A stretch of 5,561 bases of DNA, from contig CAMPGT010000256.1 in NCBI GenBank assembly GCA_946885665.1, forward strand, positions 1-5,561, written 5' to 3'. The notes below the pieces were generated by a model that worked only from the letters and a program-made list of their open reading frames with translations, was not told the DNA's origin and searched no databases. Made by a program: the position numbers and the translations under genes. Shown here piece after piece: positions 1 to 5,561 of the stretch; within the stretch, counting starts at the first letter, position 1, and each line of letters starts with the position of its first letter. This stretch comes from an uncultured Chitinophagaceae bacterium. Lineage in GTDB: Bacteria; Bacteroidota; Bacteroidia; Chitinophagales; Chitinophagaceae.

Positions 1-98
1 CAGGCCGCCCGGCCAAAAAAAGAGGCAGACCCGCCAAAAAATCATCGTCCTCCAAAAAAGCTGCCCCGAAGAAAAAAGGCAGGAAAAGAAAAAGCTGA
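1..98 (+). CDS. C-terminal end of an AT-hook, Lys/Arg-rich DNA-binding-type protein (5' partial)
   Basis: The frame starting at position 3 reads 31 codons to a TGA at 96-98; the rest of the gene lies left of the window. The tail is very basic. It contains a GRPAKKR unit (3-23) followed at once by GRPAKKS (24-44), then a Ser run, KKAAPKKK and GRKRKS. The second unit forms a standard AT-hook core (KKRGRPAKK). The residue before the first GRP has a codon ending in CA, so it is Ser, Pro, Thr or Ala, and the first unit is therefore not a perfect RGRP core. AT-hooks bind the minor groove of AT-rich DNA, and such tails occur on bacterial histone-like and chromatin-type proteins and some regulators. 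The folded part of the protein is not visible, so its function cannot be named. The open frame, composition and a terminator 80 bp downstream support a real gene end. Confidence 0.72.
   Translation, partial: GRPAKKRGRPAKKSSSSKKAAPKKKGRKRKS
3..44 (+). repeat. Tandem 21-bp repeat encoding two AT-hook-like units
   Basis: Two adjacent 21-nt units (3-23 and 24-44) encode GRPAKKR and GRPAKKS. They are nearly identical in DNA as well as protein, differing mainly at third codon positions and the last codon. This indicates a short in-frame duplication within the basic tail. More copies may lie left of the window. Confidence 0.7.
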
Positions 99-177
99 CC
101 TTCCCGGGCTCTCCATCTGAAGAATATCCCTGCCGGCGCACGGGCTAGTGACCCGTCTATTGCATCGACGCCCTCAC

Positions 178-211
178 AAAAAAAAATCCCACAAGGTCAT
201 TGTGGGCTTTT
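178..211 (+). terminator. Intrinsic terminator after the basic-tail gene
   Basis: A 7-bp perfect stem, CCCACAA (188-194) with TTGTGGG (200-206), closes a 5-nt loop. It is preceded by an A-run (178-186) and followed by CTTTT (207-211). The A and T tracts can extend the stem past one mismatch. It lies 80 bp past the stop codon of the upstream plus-strand gene. The A-run on the other side could let it work on the minus strand too, but no minus-strand gene ends here. Confidence 0.75.
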
Positions 212-264
212 CGTAGTTGGATCGTACGGTTTTCAAGGGACACGATCAAAAAAACGGGTTGGTT

Positions 265-299
265 TTATTCAGTTCTTCACAGGTATGGATACTGAATAA
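265..299. promoter_or_regulatory. 9-bp perfect inverted repeat, possible operator or RNA hairpin
   Basis: TTATTCAGT (265-273) is matched exactly by ACTGAATAA (291-299) across a 17-nt spacer. G-U pairs could add two more steps in RNA. No T-run follows, so it is a poor terminator. It may be a protein binding site or simply chance in AT-rich DNA. Confidence 0.35.
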
Positions 300-329
300 G
301 GATTTTAATAAGTTTTCATTGGATTCGGA

Positions 330-395
330 TCAAATAACTAACGCAAAGATCGGCAGTTTAACACGTCAATGCTAATAACTGAAAAGGTTATTTGA
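330..395. promoter_or_regulatory. 9-bp perfect inverted repeat with a nested 5-bp pair
   Basis: TCAAATAAC (330-338) is matched by GTTATTTGA (387-395) across 48 nt. Inside it, CAGTT (354-358) pairs with AACTG (377-381). Together they could form a branched or interrupted hairpin upstream of the esterase. The right arm overlaps the TTTGACA promoter-like stretch at 391-397. The role is unknown. Confidence 0.28.
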
Positions 396-454
396 CATTA
401 TACGCCTATTACTCAAAATCATCTACGTGTTACTTATTAGAGATAGTACAATTA

Positions 455-505
455 CTAAGGAAATTTCGTGTATTCCCATTACTTTCGGCAACAGAATTTC
501 CTTAG
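455..505 (+). promoter_or_regulatory. 11-bp perfect inverted repeat ending at the esterase start codon (possible translation-control hairpin)
   Basis: CTAAGGAAATT (455-465) is exactly complementary to AATTTCCTTAG (495-505), with a 29-nt loop (466-494). The 3' arm ends at position 505 and the ATG begins at 506. If transcription starts upstream of 455, the mRNA hairpin would cover the ribosome landing zone. If it starts inside the repeat, the site would instead act as a DNA operator. An AAGGAAA tract in the 5' arm (457-463) is the only Shine-Dalgarno-like sequence near this gene, but it is too far from the ATG to serve directly. Confidence 0.45.
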
Positions 506-1588
506 ATGAAGCAATTCCTAATTCTTTTTGTTGCCGCCTTCCCCCTCTTTTCTTTTGCTCAACGTACCGCTGAAAGCATCGACGGTCCCCGCGGCAAGAT
601 CGGCTTTTACCAGTTCCTGCCCCCGCATTATAACAGTGACAAGGGAACGAAGCACCCGCTTATTATTTTCCTGCATGGAATAGGGGAAAAAGGCACCGGA
701 TCTGAAGAGGAGCTGAAAAAGATCAATTGCTGCGGCATCCCGAAGTATATCAATCTCGGCCACCCGATGGAGTTTACCTGGAACGGTAAAACAGAAAGTT
801 TTGTGGTGCTGTATCCCCAACTGTATTCGCGCTACGGCACATGGGAGAATTATTTTATTGACGCGATGATTGCTTACGCGAAAAGAAATCTGAACATAGA
901 CACGAACCGGATCTTTCTCACGGGCCTGAGCCTCGGCGGTGGCGGCACCTGGGTGTACGCCTCTTCTTCGGTGAGCAAGGCAAAACAATTTGCCGGCATT
1001 GTTCCCGTCGTGTCGCCCTGCTTCATGACGAACGGCTGCAACATCGCGAACGCCGATCTTCCCATTCTTGCCGTGCACGCCATGAACGATGACAAGGCCA
1101 GCCCCTATTGCACCATCAACGCGATAAAAAGCATCAACGACTGCGGCGCAAAAGTGCATCCTAACCTCATCATGTACGACAATGGCGGCCACTATGTGTG
1201 GGTGCATCGCGCCTACGACACAGCTTACCGTTACTACAATCCTAACGTTTATGAATGGATGCTGGCGCAGAACCGCACGTTCAAACCCAATGTAAAGCCC
1301 ATTGCCAGCGCGGGCAGCAACGTCACCATTTCCTCGGCTTCGGGTTCAGCCTACCTCGATGCTTCAACGTCGAAGGACCCCGACGGAAAAATTCTCCGCT
1401 ATGTCTGGCAAAAAGTATCAGGGCCCACGTTAGGCACTATTTCCGGCGCGGTGACCGCTAAGCCGCACCTGACCGGACTAACCTTTCCCGGCATTTACGT
1501 TTACCAGGTAAGAGTGGTGGATGACCGCGCAGAGTGGAGCACATCAACGGTTAAAGTGACCGTTGTTGACGGAAATGTGCTGAATTAA
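506..1588 (+). CDS. Secreted alpha/beta-hydrolase (esterase / PHB-depolymerase-like, COG4099 type) with C-terminal PKD domain
   Basis: This is a 360-residue exported serine hydrolase. A Sec signal peptide covers residues 1-18, with likely cleavage before Gln19 (SFA|Q). The hydrolase domain spans about 20-258: strand LIIFLHG (52-58) with HGIG as the oxyanion-region motif, nucleophile elbow GLSLGG (140-145) giving Ser142, likely acid Asp195 in HAMNDD (191-196), and likely His229 in GGHY (227-230). Residues 262-356 look like a PKD/KIAA0319-type beta-sandwich (LDASTSKDPDG, YVWQKVSGP, YVYQVRVVDD). Six cysteines (75, 76, 172, 178, 202, 213) could form disulfides in the periplasm or outside the cell. 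The substrate is unknown; carbohydrate ester or polyester cleavage fits the fold. A TAG stop lies immediately before the ATG in frame, so this is the earliest start in the frame. The protein ends right after the PKD domain, with no visible type IX secretion C-terminal domain. It converges on the minus-strand cluster, 7 bp apart. Confidence 0.85.
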   Translation: MKQFLILFVAAFPLFSFAQRTAESIDGPRGKIGFYQFLPPHYNSDKGTKHPLIIFLHGIGEKGTGSEEELKKINCCGIPKYINLGHPMEFTWNGKTESFVVLYPQLYSRYGTWENYFIDAMIAYAKRNLNIDTNRIFLTGLSLGGGGTWVYASSSVSKAKQFAGIVPVVSPCFMTNGCNIANADLPILAVHAMNDDKASPYCTINAIKSINDCGAKVHPNLIMYDNGGHYVWVHRAYDTAYRYYNPNVYEWMLAQNRTFKPNVKPIASAGSNVTISSASGSAYLDASTSKDPDGKILRYVWQKVSGPTLGTISGAVTAKPHLTGLTFPGIYVYQVRVVDDRAEWSTSTVKVTVVDGNVLN

Positions 1589-1608
1589 AAAATATCTATT
1601 TTAAATTC
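1582..1608. terminator. Weak AT-rich inverted repeat between convergent genes, possible bidirectional terminator
   Basis: GAATT (1582-1586) pairs with AATTC (1604-1608), and the A-rich and T-rich tracts between them can pair further with a small internal loop. On the minus strand the stop is followed by a six-T tract; on the plus strand a short T-run follows the stop. The element spans both gene ends. The stem has little GC and is weak, so this is a tentative call. Confidence 0.28.
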
Positions 1609-2645
1609 ACCTTGTACAGGAAATCGTCGCAGGTCATGTATAAGATCTTTTCATCTGCCGACAATGCACAATTTGATGTGGCCTGTCCCGTATAGATCCT
1701 CGCAATCGGCTTTGCCGAGGGGTTGAAAATCCAGATGCCGCCGGGTCCGGAAGCAAATAAATAACCCTTCTTGCTCATCTTCATGCCATCCGGTCCGCCG
1801 GGCTTGTCCCTGTCAGCCTCTGTCAGCTTGTAAAACACGGACTTTTTCGCCGCAAGGCCGTTTTTGTCCAATTCATATTTCATCCACACGGGATTGTCGC
1901 CATCGGAGTGCCCGATAAGCAAATATTTTCCATCGGGGGTGATGGCAATGCCGTTTGGCCATCGCGTAATACTGTCCACCACATCCACCTGGCCCGATGG
2001 CGTAACCCTGAATACACCGTGGAAGCTGAGTTCTTTCGCCGTGTCATCATCGCCCTTATCGAGCCCGTAAGAAGGATCGGTGATATACAGGTTGCCGTTG
2101 GGATGATAGAGCGCGTCATTCGGACTGTTGAACCTTTTTCCGTTATACCTGTCGGCCACGGTTTCAAATACGGGCTTCGGATCGTTTAGCGGCGCCTTCA
2201 TGCGCGCAATACGCCTGTCGCCGTGCTGGCACAATACCAGGTTGCCATCCTTGTCGAGCAACAACCCATTCGAGCCCGGCTCCTTTTCCGGCACCTTCGA
2301 AGGTGCAGTAAAGCCCGACGGCTGCAGGTAGGTGGTTAATCCCTCGCCATCCTTCCATTTCATCACCCTGTTGTTGGGGATATCGGAAAAAAGGAGGTAG
2401 CCTCCGTCGGCAATGTACAGCGGCCCTTCGGTCCATTTGAATCCCCCTGCGAGATTTTCAATTGCAGCCGTAGAATCGATGATGTCGTTACCTTCCGGAT
2501 CCAGGATCTTTATCATCGCATTATCAGGGGCGGGCAATGCAGAATCTTTAGCCGGGGCCGCATCTTCATTTGAAGCCGGTTGTTCACCGCATGAAAATAT
2601 CATCACGGCCAAAGCAGTAAAAGCAGGAAGAAGAACTTTTCTCAT
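1596..2645 (-). CDS. SMP-30/gluconolactonase/LRE-family lipoprotein
   Basis: This is a 349-residue six-bladed beta-propeller of the SMP-30/gluconolactonase family, whose members usually hydrolyse sugar or other lactones using a divalent metal. The N-terminus is a lipoprotein signal: MRK, a hydrophobic stretch (4-17), then Ser18-Cys19, followed by a flexible Ala/Pro/Asp-rich linker (20-43). It should therefore be anchored in the envelope facing the periplasm or the surface. Family landmarks are WTEGPLY (71-77, Glu73), SPND (174-177, Asn176), WPNGIAITPDG (229-239, Asn231) and GGPDGMK (283-289, Asp286); Glu73, Asn176 or Asn231, and Asp286 are the likely metal ligands. Length is normal for a family member with a leader. 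It is the last gene of the minus-strand cluster, 22 bp after the ApnL-like gene, with no clear Shine-Dalgarno site. The exact substrate cannot be read from sequence; some homologs are esterases or have lost activity. Confidence 0.87.
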   Translation of the reverse strand: MRKVLLPAFTALAVMIFSCGEQPASNEDAAPAKDSALPAPDNAMIKILDPEGNDIIDSTAAIENLAGGFKWTEGPLYIADGGYLLFSDIPNNRVMKWKDGEGLTTYLQPSGFTAPSKVPEKEPGSNGLLLDKDGNLVLCQHGDRRIARMKAPLNDPKPVFETVADRYNGKRFNSPNDALYHPNGNLYITDPSYGLDKGDDDTAKELSFHGVFRVTPSGQVDVVDSITRWPNGIAITPDGKYLLIGHSDGDNPVWMKYELDKNGLAAKKSVFYKLTEADRDKPGGPDGMKMSKKGYLFASGPGGIWIFNPSAKPIARIYTGQATSNCALSADEKILYMTCDDFLYKVNLK

Positions 2646-2667
2646 TGTGCAGATTTTATCAAATGTA

Positions 2668-4281
2668 TTAAATGTCAGTCATCGTATAAGCGATTGCTTC
2701 GCCTTCGGCGTTTTCAAGAATTACTTTCGCCGAGCGGATGGTGCTCATGGGATCCGCTACGCTCAACATTCTCTCTGCGCGAATGTGCACCGGAGCAAAA
2801 TCCGAGAGCGTCTTCAATAGTTTCATCAACGGCGAATGTTCTTTGTGTTGCCGGAAGATGGCATTTCTGCCCGTCAACTCACAAATAGTAATTACTCCTG
2901 CAGAGGCCATGGAGGCAATGGCATTCAATAGCCACCATGCACCCAATTGCGTGTGCCAGCGCGGGTCATCCACCTTGCTGAACTGGAAATGCACCTGCAC
3001 GGGTTTCTCGCCGACCCTGTCACGAAGTGTATCGAGGATCGTATGCTGGCTAAGCAAATTTTCAAGGATCGAACGTTCATCCGTTTGGTGCACCTGCGGG
3101 TTCACCACGAATCCCGTAAAGTCGCAATTAACTTCCCTGTTGATGGTGGCATTGATATTCGCGAACCAAGTGGCATTACCGAAACCTATTTTCAAATTCG
3201 GACATGCTTTTCTCAACTCATGAAGTACGATGTGATAGTTGTCGGCTTCCGGCGCCGTGCCGTGTTCTGATAAAACAAGGACGCTGGTAACATGCATCCG
3301 CGTATCGTTAATGAATGCGCTTAAACCAGCCGCCTCTTTTTCTGAAAACTCCGTGAAGTAAACCAGCAATCTTAAATCAATATTCGTCAATCCCGCCCTC
3401 GCAATCCGTTGCTGCAGGTTTTCTCGCCACTTTTTATCAGAAAGCATCACTTCTACCGACAAGTGACCATGCGGGATGGCGGTAATCTGCTCTCCGGTGG
3501 TGGGTATAACGTCGCCCTCGGAAAAGCCATATCCAATTTCAGGAAAAGGCCCCTGCAACACCTGCTGTTTAGGGTATATCGTTTCCGTATTCGTGCTGTT
3601 GAGGCGCACTGTTATCCTGTGAAACATCGTATCGCCCTCGCGAACGTCGAGCATCGGCGTTTTGTATTGAGGGCCGCTGTATGTTTTAAATGAATCATCC
3701 GACCAGTTGCGCTGGTCCTCCATCTCAAATTCATCTCCTTCAAAAACAATTTCTGTGCGCGTGCCGTAAGCGGTTGTGTACCGCATGCCGGTCACATCTT
3801 TGAAAGGGCGCGTCGGGCTGATCAGCTTTGGAAATACAGACTTCTCAGACACGTCGCCCGGATGAATGATCTCTACGGGGCGGCCGGCGCATGCGTGAAC
3901 GGGATGATGAACGCCCAGACCGTTCCTTTTGCTTTGAAAGCTATTCAACGCCCTGCCCTCCATATAAAAAACGATGGTGCCGTCGGCATTACCGGTAATG
4001 CTGAAATCAGCCTCAAACTTTATCTTTTCGGTATTGATGCTGCCACGGTAGCGCACTTCGAACGAGCGCTCCTTCTCAACAATGGTCTCATCTGAAATTT
4101 TCATGGGGAACGTCACCCAGTTCTCATCACGCATCGCGTAAAATATCATTCTTACTGCTTCATAACCATTGCAGCCAATATATCGTAAACGCCCGGCTTC
4201 ATAACTGGCGGTTACTTCGCCGGCCCGCAAGTTGCGCAGTGGCAGCAGTTGCACGTCATTCTTTAAATCCTCTTCTTTCAT
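2668..4281 (-). CDS. D-apionate lactonase (ApnL)-like family protein, with short C-terminus
   Basis: This 537-residue protein has no signal peptide or membrane segment, so it is probably cytoplasmic. From memory of the family, it matches the ApnL-like group: an N-terminal beta-rich domain (about 15-230) with HHPVHACAGRP (125-135), LISPTRPF (153-160) and EMEDQRNWSDDSFKTY (186-201), then a TIM-barrel-like domain (about 260-480) with GFGNATWFANIN (366-377), VNPQVHQTDERSILE (393-407), WWLLNAIASMASAGV (449-463) and ELTGR (468-472). Characterised ApnL opens D-apionolactone in apiose breakdown, but no other apiose genes are here, so the substrate may differ. The region after the barrel, where the family has a beta-sandwich, seems cut to about 50 residues; only 22 bp separate its stop from the next gene. 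The start is well fixed: an in-frame stop at 4294-4296 lies just before it and the next Met is residue 45. It overlaps the upstream methyltransferase gene by 26 bp in another frame, which suggests translational coupling. Confidence 0.75.
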   Translation of the reverse strand: MKEEDLKNDVQLLPLRNLRAGEVTASYEAGRLRYIGCNGYEAVRMIFYAMRDENWVTFPMKISDETIVEKERSFEVRYRGSINTEKIKFEADFSITGNADGTIVFYMEGRALNSFQSKRNGLGVHHPVHACAGRPVEIIHPGDVSEKSVFPKLISPTRPFKDVTGMRYTTAYGTRTEIVFEGDEFEMEDQRNWSDDSFKTYSGPQYKTPMLDVREGDTMFHRITVRLNSTNTETIYPKQQVLQGPFPEIGYGFSEGDVIPTTGEQITAIPHGHLSVEVMLSDKKWRENLQQRIARAGLTNIDLRLLVYFTEFSEKEAAGLSAFINDTRMHVTSVLVLSEHGTAPEADNYHIVLHELRKACPNLKIGFGNATWFANINATINREVNCDFTGFVVNPQVHQTDERSILENLLSQHTILDTLRDRVGEKPVQVHFQFSKVDDPRWHTQLGAWWLLNAIASMASAGVITICELTGRNAIFRQHKEHSPLMKLLKTLSDFAPVHIRAERMLSVADPMSTIRSAKVILENAEGEAIAYTMTDI

Positions 4282-5017
4282 CCGTATGTCTTTTTATTTC
4301 GCTTTCAAATAAATAATAATCTTCGAGCAGGTGGTGAAACCTTTCCGTGTAACGGTCATGCTCCTTTATCGTCATTTCTTCATATTCTGCCGGTTCCCCG
4401 CCACCGGCACCCTTCACAATATACATCGCCCGAAACGGCGCATGCCGGGGCGTTTGCCTTACAACTGCCTTGTGCAAAATCGCGAAACCGCTTAGTGCTG
4501 CAAGTAGCTCAAATTCATCCGTTCTCTTCGACGGCAATAAGATCGCAAACTTTCCCTCATCAGCCATAAAAGATTTTACCAGCGGCACCAGCCCGGCAAT
4601 GGTAAGTGAGCTGCTGTGCAAAGCATCGTTCCTTCTCTCATCGGGCGATTTAAGGTCCGTTTCATAAAAAGGCGGATTGGCAACGACCAGGTCGTATTTC
4701 GTGCTGCCATTGAAAAGCTGCACCGGCTGATGATGAAGGAAGAGTCTTTCCGGCCAGGGCGACGAACAGAAATTTTTTTTCGCTTGCACAACTGCCTGCC
4801 CATCTATTTCCACAGCGTCTATCCTGCCTTCCGTTGCCTGTGCGATCATCAACGAAAGCAGCCCCGTTCCTGTTCCCACATCCAGAATATTCATGTAACG
4901 GTTACGCACAATCGAAACCACCCAGGCGCCAAACAGGCACGCGTCGGTACATACTTTCATGGCACATTCGTCCTGGAAAACCGTGAACTGCCGGAAACGG
5001 AAATAATTGTTCGGCAT
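4256..5017 (-). CDS. trmN6: tRNA1(Val) (adenine37-N6)-methyltransferase, TrmN6/YfiC type
   Basis: This is a 253-residue class I SAM-dependent methyltransferase expected to methylate N6 of A37, next to the anticodon of tRNA1(Val), in the cytoplasm. Residues 7-32 carry the family N-terminal signature (FRQFTVFQDECAMKV, then TDACLFGAW). SAM motif I is LDVGTGTGLLSL (45-56), the acidic residue that should hold the ribose is in AVEID (68-72), and the N6-adenine catalytic motif is NPPF (114-117). The C-terminal half holds LLPSKR (160-165), a PRHAPFRAMYIV stretch (190-201) and a LLEDYYLF segment (230-237), as in Bacteroidota homologs. The last roughly 16 residues (IKRHTDERRGFKE region) are an extra polar tail that overlaps the start of the ApnL-like gene. 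Its ATG shares one base with the TAA of the redoxin gene (TAATG), and an AGGAAG site (5027-5032) lies 9 nt upstream. Some homologs modify other adenines, so the exact tRNA target is inferred. Confidence 0.9.
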   Translation of the reverse strand: MPNNYFRFRQFTVFQDECAMKVCTDACLFGAWVVSIVRNRYMNILDVGTGTGLLSLMIAQATEGRIDAVEIDGQAVVQAKKNFCSSPWPERLFLHHQPVQLFNGSTKYDLVVANPPFYETDLKSPDERRNDALHSSSLTIAGLVPLVKSFMADEGKFAILLPSKRTDEFELLAALSGFAILHKAVVRQTPRHAPFRAMYIVKGAGGGEPAEYEEMTIKEHDRYTERFHHLLEDYYLFESEIKRHTDERRGFKE

Positions 5018-5561
5018 TAATACACTCTTCCTATGAGATCGTTTTCAACGATCAGCTTTTTTATTTGCAGCGGGTCGATCGTGCTTTGCTTTGCATACAC
5101 AATTTTACCGCCGGGCTCCACGATCATGGTGTAAGGCAGCGCACCCTGCCAGTTCGGGTCCACGGCTTCTATCAACTTGTACTTGTTGTCGCCATTGAAA
5201 ATATAATTGGCGTTGGCAGCCTGTTTTTCTTTTAAGAATTGATGCACCTTTTCTTTCTTTGAAAGTTCATCGGCGCTAATGCTGATGAATTCAAAATCCC
5301 TGGCGTTGTACATCCTGTTCATGATAATAAATTCAGGGAACTCGATAACGCAGGGTCCGCACCAGGTGGCCCAGATGTTGATCAGCCGCAACTTTCCGGA
5401 GCTGTTATCAATCAGCTCCCTGATACCGGCCTCATCAATTTCTTCGAGTGTAACAGGCCGTTTGGCCCATTCGCGGTTGCCTCGTTCCACCCAGTCGCTC
5501 TTTTCTTTCCACTTGGTTGAGCAGCCAAAAACTTTCGTCGTTTTTACCGGCACCTCCTTGT
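5017..5561 (-). CDS. C-terminal part of a redoxin/TlpA-like thiol-disulfide oxidoreductase (5' partial, runs off the right edge)
   Basis: The frame is open to the window edge. A GTG at 5551-5553 could be read as a start, but the AGGAGG before it touches the GTG with no spacing, and the first residues (PVKTTKVFGCSTKW) resemble the end of a peroxiredoxin-like domain rather than an N-terminus. I therefore treat the gene as continuing beyond the window. Numbering from that GTG, residues about 33-175 form a thioredoxin fold: strand LRLINIWATW (55-64), active site WCGPC (64-68), strand FEFISISAD (87-95), and the cis-Pro loop GALPYTMIVEPGGKIVY (137-153, Pro140). TlpA/ResA-type proteins reduce or exchange disulfides in the periplasm, often for cytochrome maturation or stress defence; the leader that would fix its location is outside the window. 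It is the first visible gene of the minus-strand cluster and its TAA overlaps the trmN6 ATG. Confidence 0.85.
   Translation of the reverse strand, partial: KEVPVKTTKVFGCSTKWKEKSDWVERGNREWAKRPVTLEEIDEAGIRELIDNSSGKLRLINIWATWCGPCVIEFPEFIIMNRMYNARDFEFISISADELSKKEKVHQFLKEKQAANANYIFNGDNKYKLIEAVDPNWQGALPYTMIVEPGGKIVYAKQSTIDPLQIKKLIVENDLIGRVY

Larger units (their letters stand above)
99..505. other. 407-bp AT-rich intergenic region with several inverted repeats
   Basis: No convincing coding sequence, tRNA or other RNA gene was found between the basic-tail gene and the esterase gene. The base composition drops to AT-rich from about position 250. The region holds a terminator (178-211), an inverted repeat GATCGT/ACGATC (220-225 and 242-247), two 9-bp perfect inverted repeats (265-299 and 330-395) and an 11-bp one (455-505). 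It should contain the esterase promoter. A TTTGACA stretch at 391-397 resembles a -35 element or the TTTG of the Bacteroidota -33 box, but I find no matching TAnnTTTG -7 box at the right distance, so no promoter is called. Confidence 0.6.

Noticed and set aside
140..156. Small hairpin ACGGG/CCCGT upstream of the terminator
   Set aside because: Only 5 bp with a 7-nt loop and no T-run after it; too short to separate from chance next to the much better terminator at 178-211.
391..420. TTTGACA as a promoter element for the esterase
   Set aside because: The upstream box looks good, but no TATAAT-like or TAnnTTTG box occurs at a suitable distance, so a promoter call is not supported.
265..505. Inverted repeats as ends of an insertion sequence or attachment site
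   Set aside because: There is no transposase or integrase, no flanking target duplication, and the different repeats do not share a sequence.
518..1207. 229-codon open frame on the minus strand opposite the esterase gene
   Set aside because: Its translation is rich in His, Ala, Val and Arg with no recognisable domain, while the plus strand carries a clear signal peptide and catalytic motifs. It is a by-product of codon use in the real gene.
2738..3223. 161-codon open frame on the plus strand opposite the ApnL-like gene
   Set aside because: The translation is Cys- and Ser-rich with no domain, and the minus strand encodes conserved family motifs throughout this stretch.
4616..5020. 134-codon open frame on the plus strand opposite trmN6
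   Set aside because: It lies fully inside the methyltransferase gene, whose SAM and NPPF motifs are intact; the antisense product has no recognisable features.
5551..5561. AAGGAGGTG as ribosome site plus GTG start of the redoxin gene
   Set aside because: There is no spacing between the AGGAGG and the GTG, the frame is open upstream to the edge, and the residues there look like the interior of a longer two-domain protein.

Overview
The window looks like a piece of chromosome from a member of the Bacteroidota, most likely near the Chitinophagaceae. The clues are a signal peptide ending in SFAQ, a short bacterial lipoprotein signal, mostly weak Shine-Dalgarno sites, a tandem-redoxin gene type common in that group, and a Lys/Arg-rich AT-hook tail. 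This placement is an inference from protein style; no search was run.

Layout. Positions 1-98 hold the last 31 codons of a plus-strand gene encoding a basic AT-hook tail. A 407-bp AT-rich intergenic stretch follows (99-505). It contains a clear intrinsic terminator and several inverted repeats, one of which is an 11-bp perfect repeat whose 3' arm touches the next start codon. The plus-strand gene at 506-1588 encodes a secreted alpha/beta-hydrolase (esterase or PHB-depolymerase type) with a C-terminal PKD domain. It ends 7 bp from the end of a convergent minus-strand gene cluster.

The minus-strand cluster fills 1596-5561 and is read from right to left: (1) the 3' part of a two-domain redoxin/TlpA-like thiol oxidoreductase that runs off the right edge; (2) a TrmN6/YfiC-type tRNA1(Val) m6A37 methyltransferase, joined to it by a TAATG stop/start overlap; (3) a 537-residue protein that I place in the D-apionate lactonase (ApnL)-like family, overlapping the methyltransferase by 26 bp; (4) an SMP-30/gluconolactonase-family lipoprotein after a 22-bp gap. 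The overlaps argue for one transcript.

Functionally the unit mixes housekeeping (tRNA modification, envelope thiol chemistry) with two lactonase-type proteins: a soluble ApnL-like one and an exported SMP-30-like one. No transporter, kinase, dehydrogenase or SusC/D pair is visible, so a sugar-acid lactone pathway is only a hypothesis. I see no CRISPR array, tRNA, rRNA, transposase or phage gene. I do not see a clearly new system; the most notable items are the ApnL-like gene with a short C-terminus next to a second lactonase-fold gene, and the start-codon hairpin in front of the esterase.
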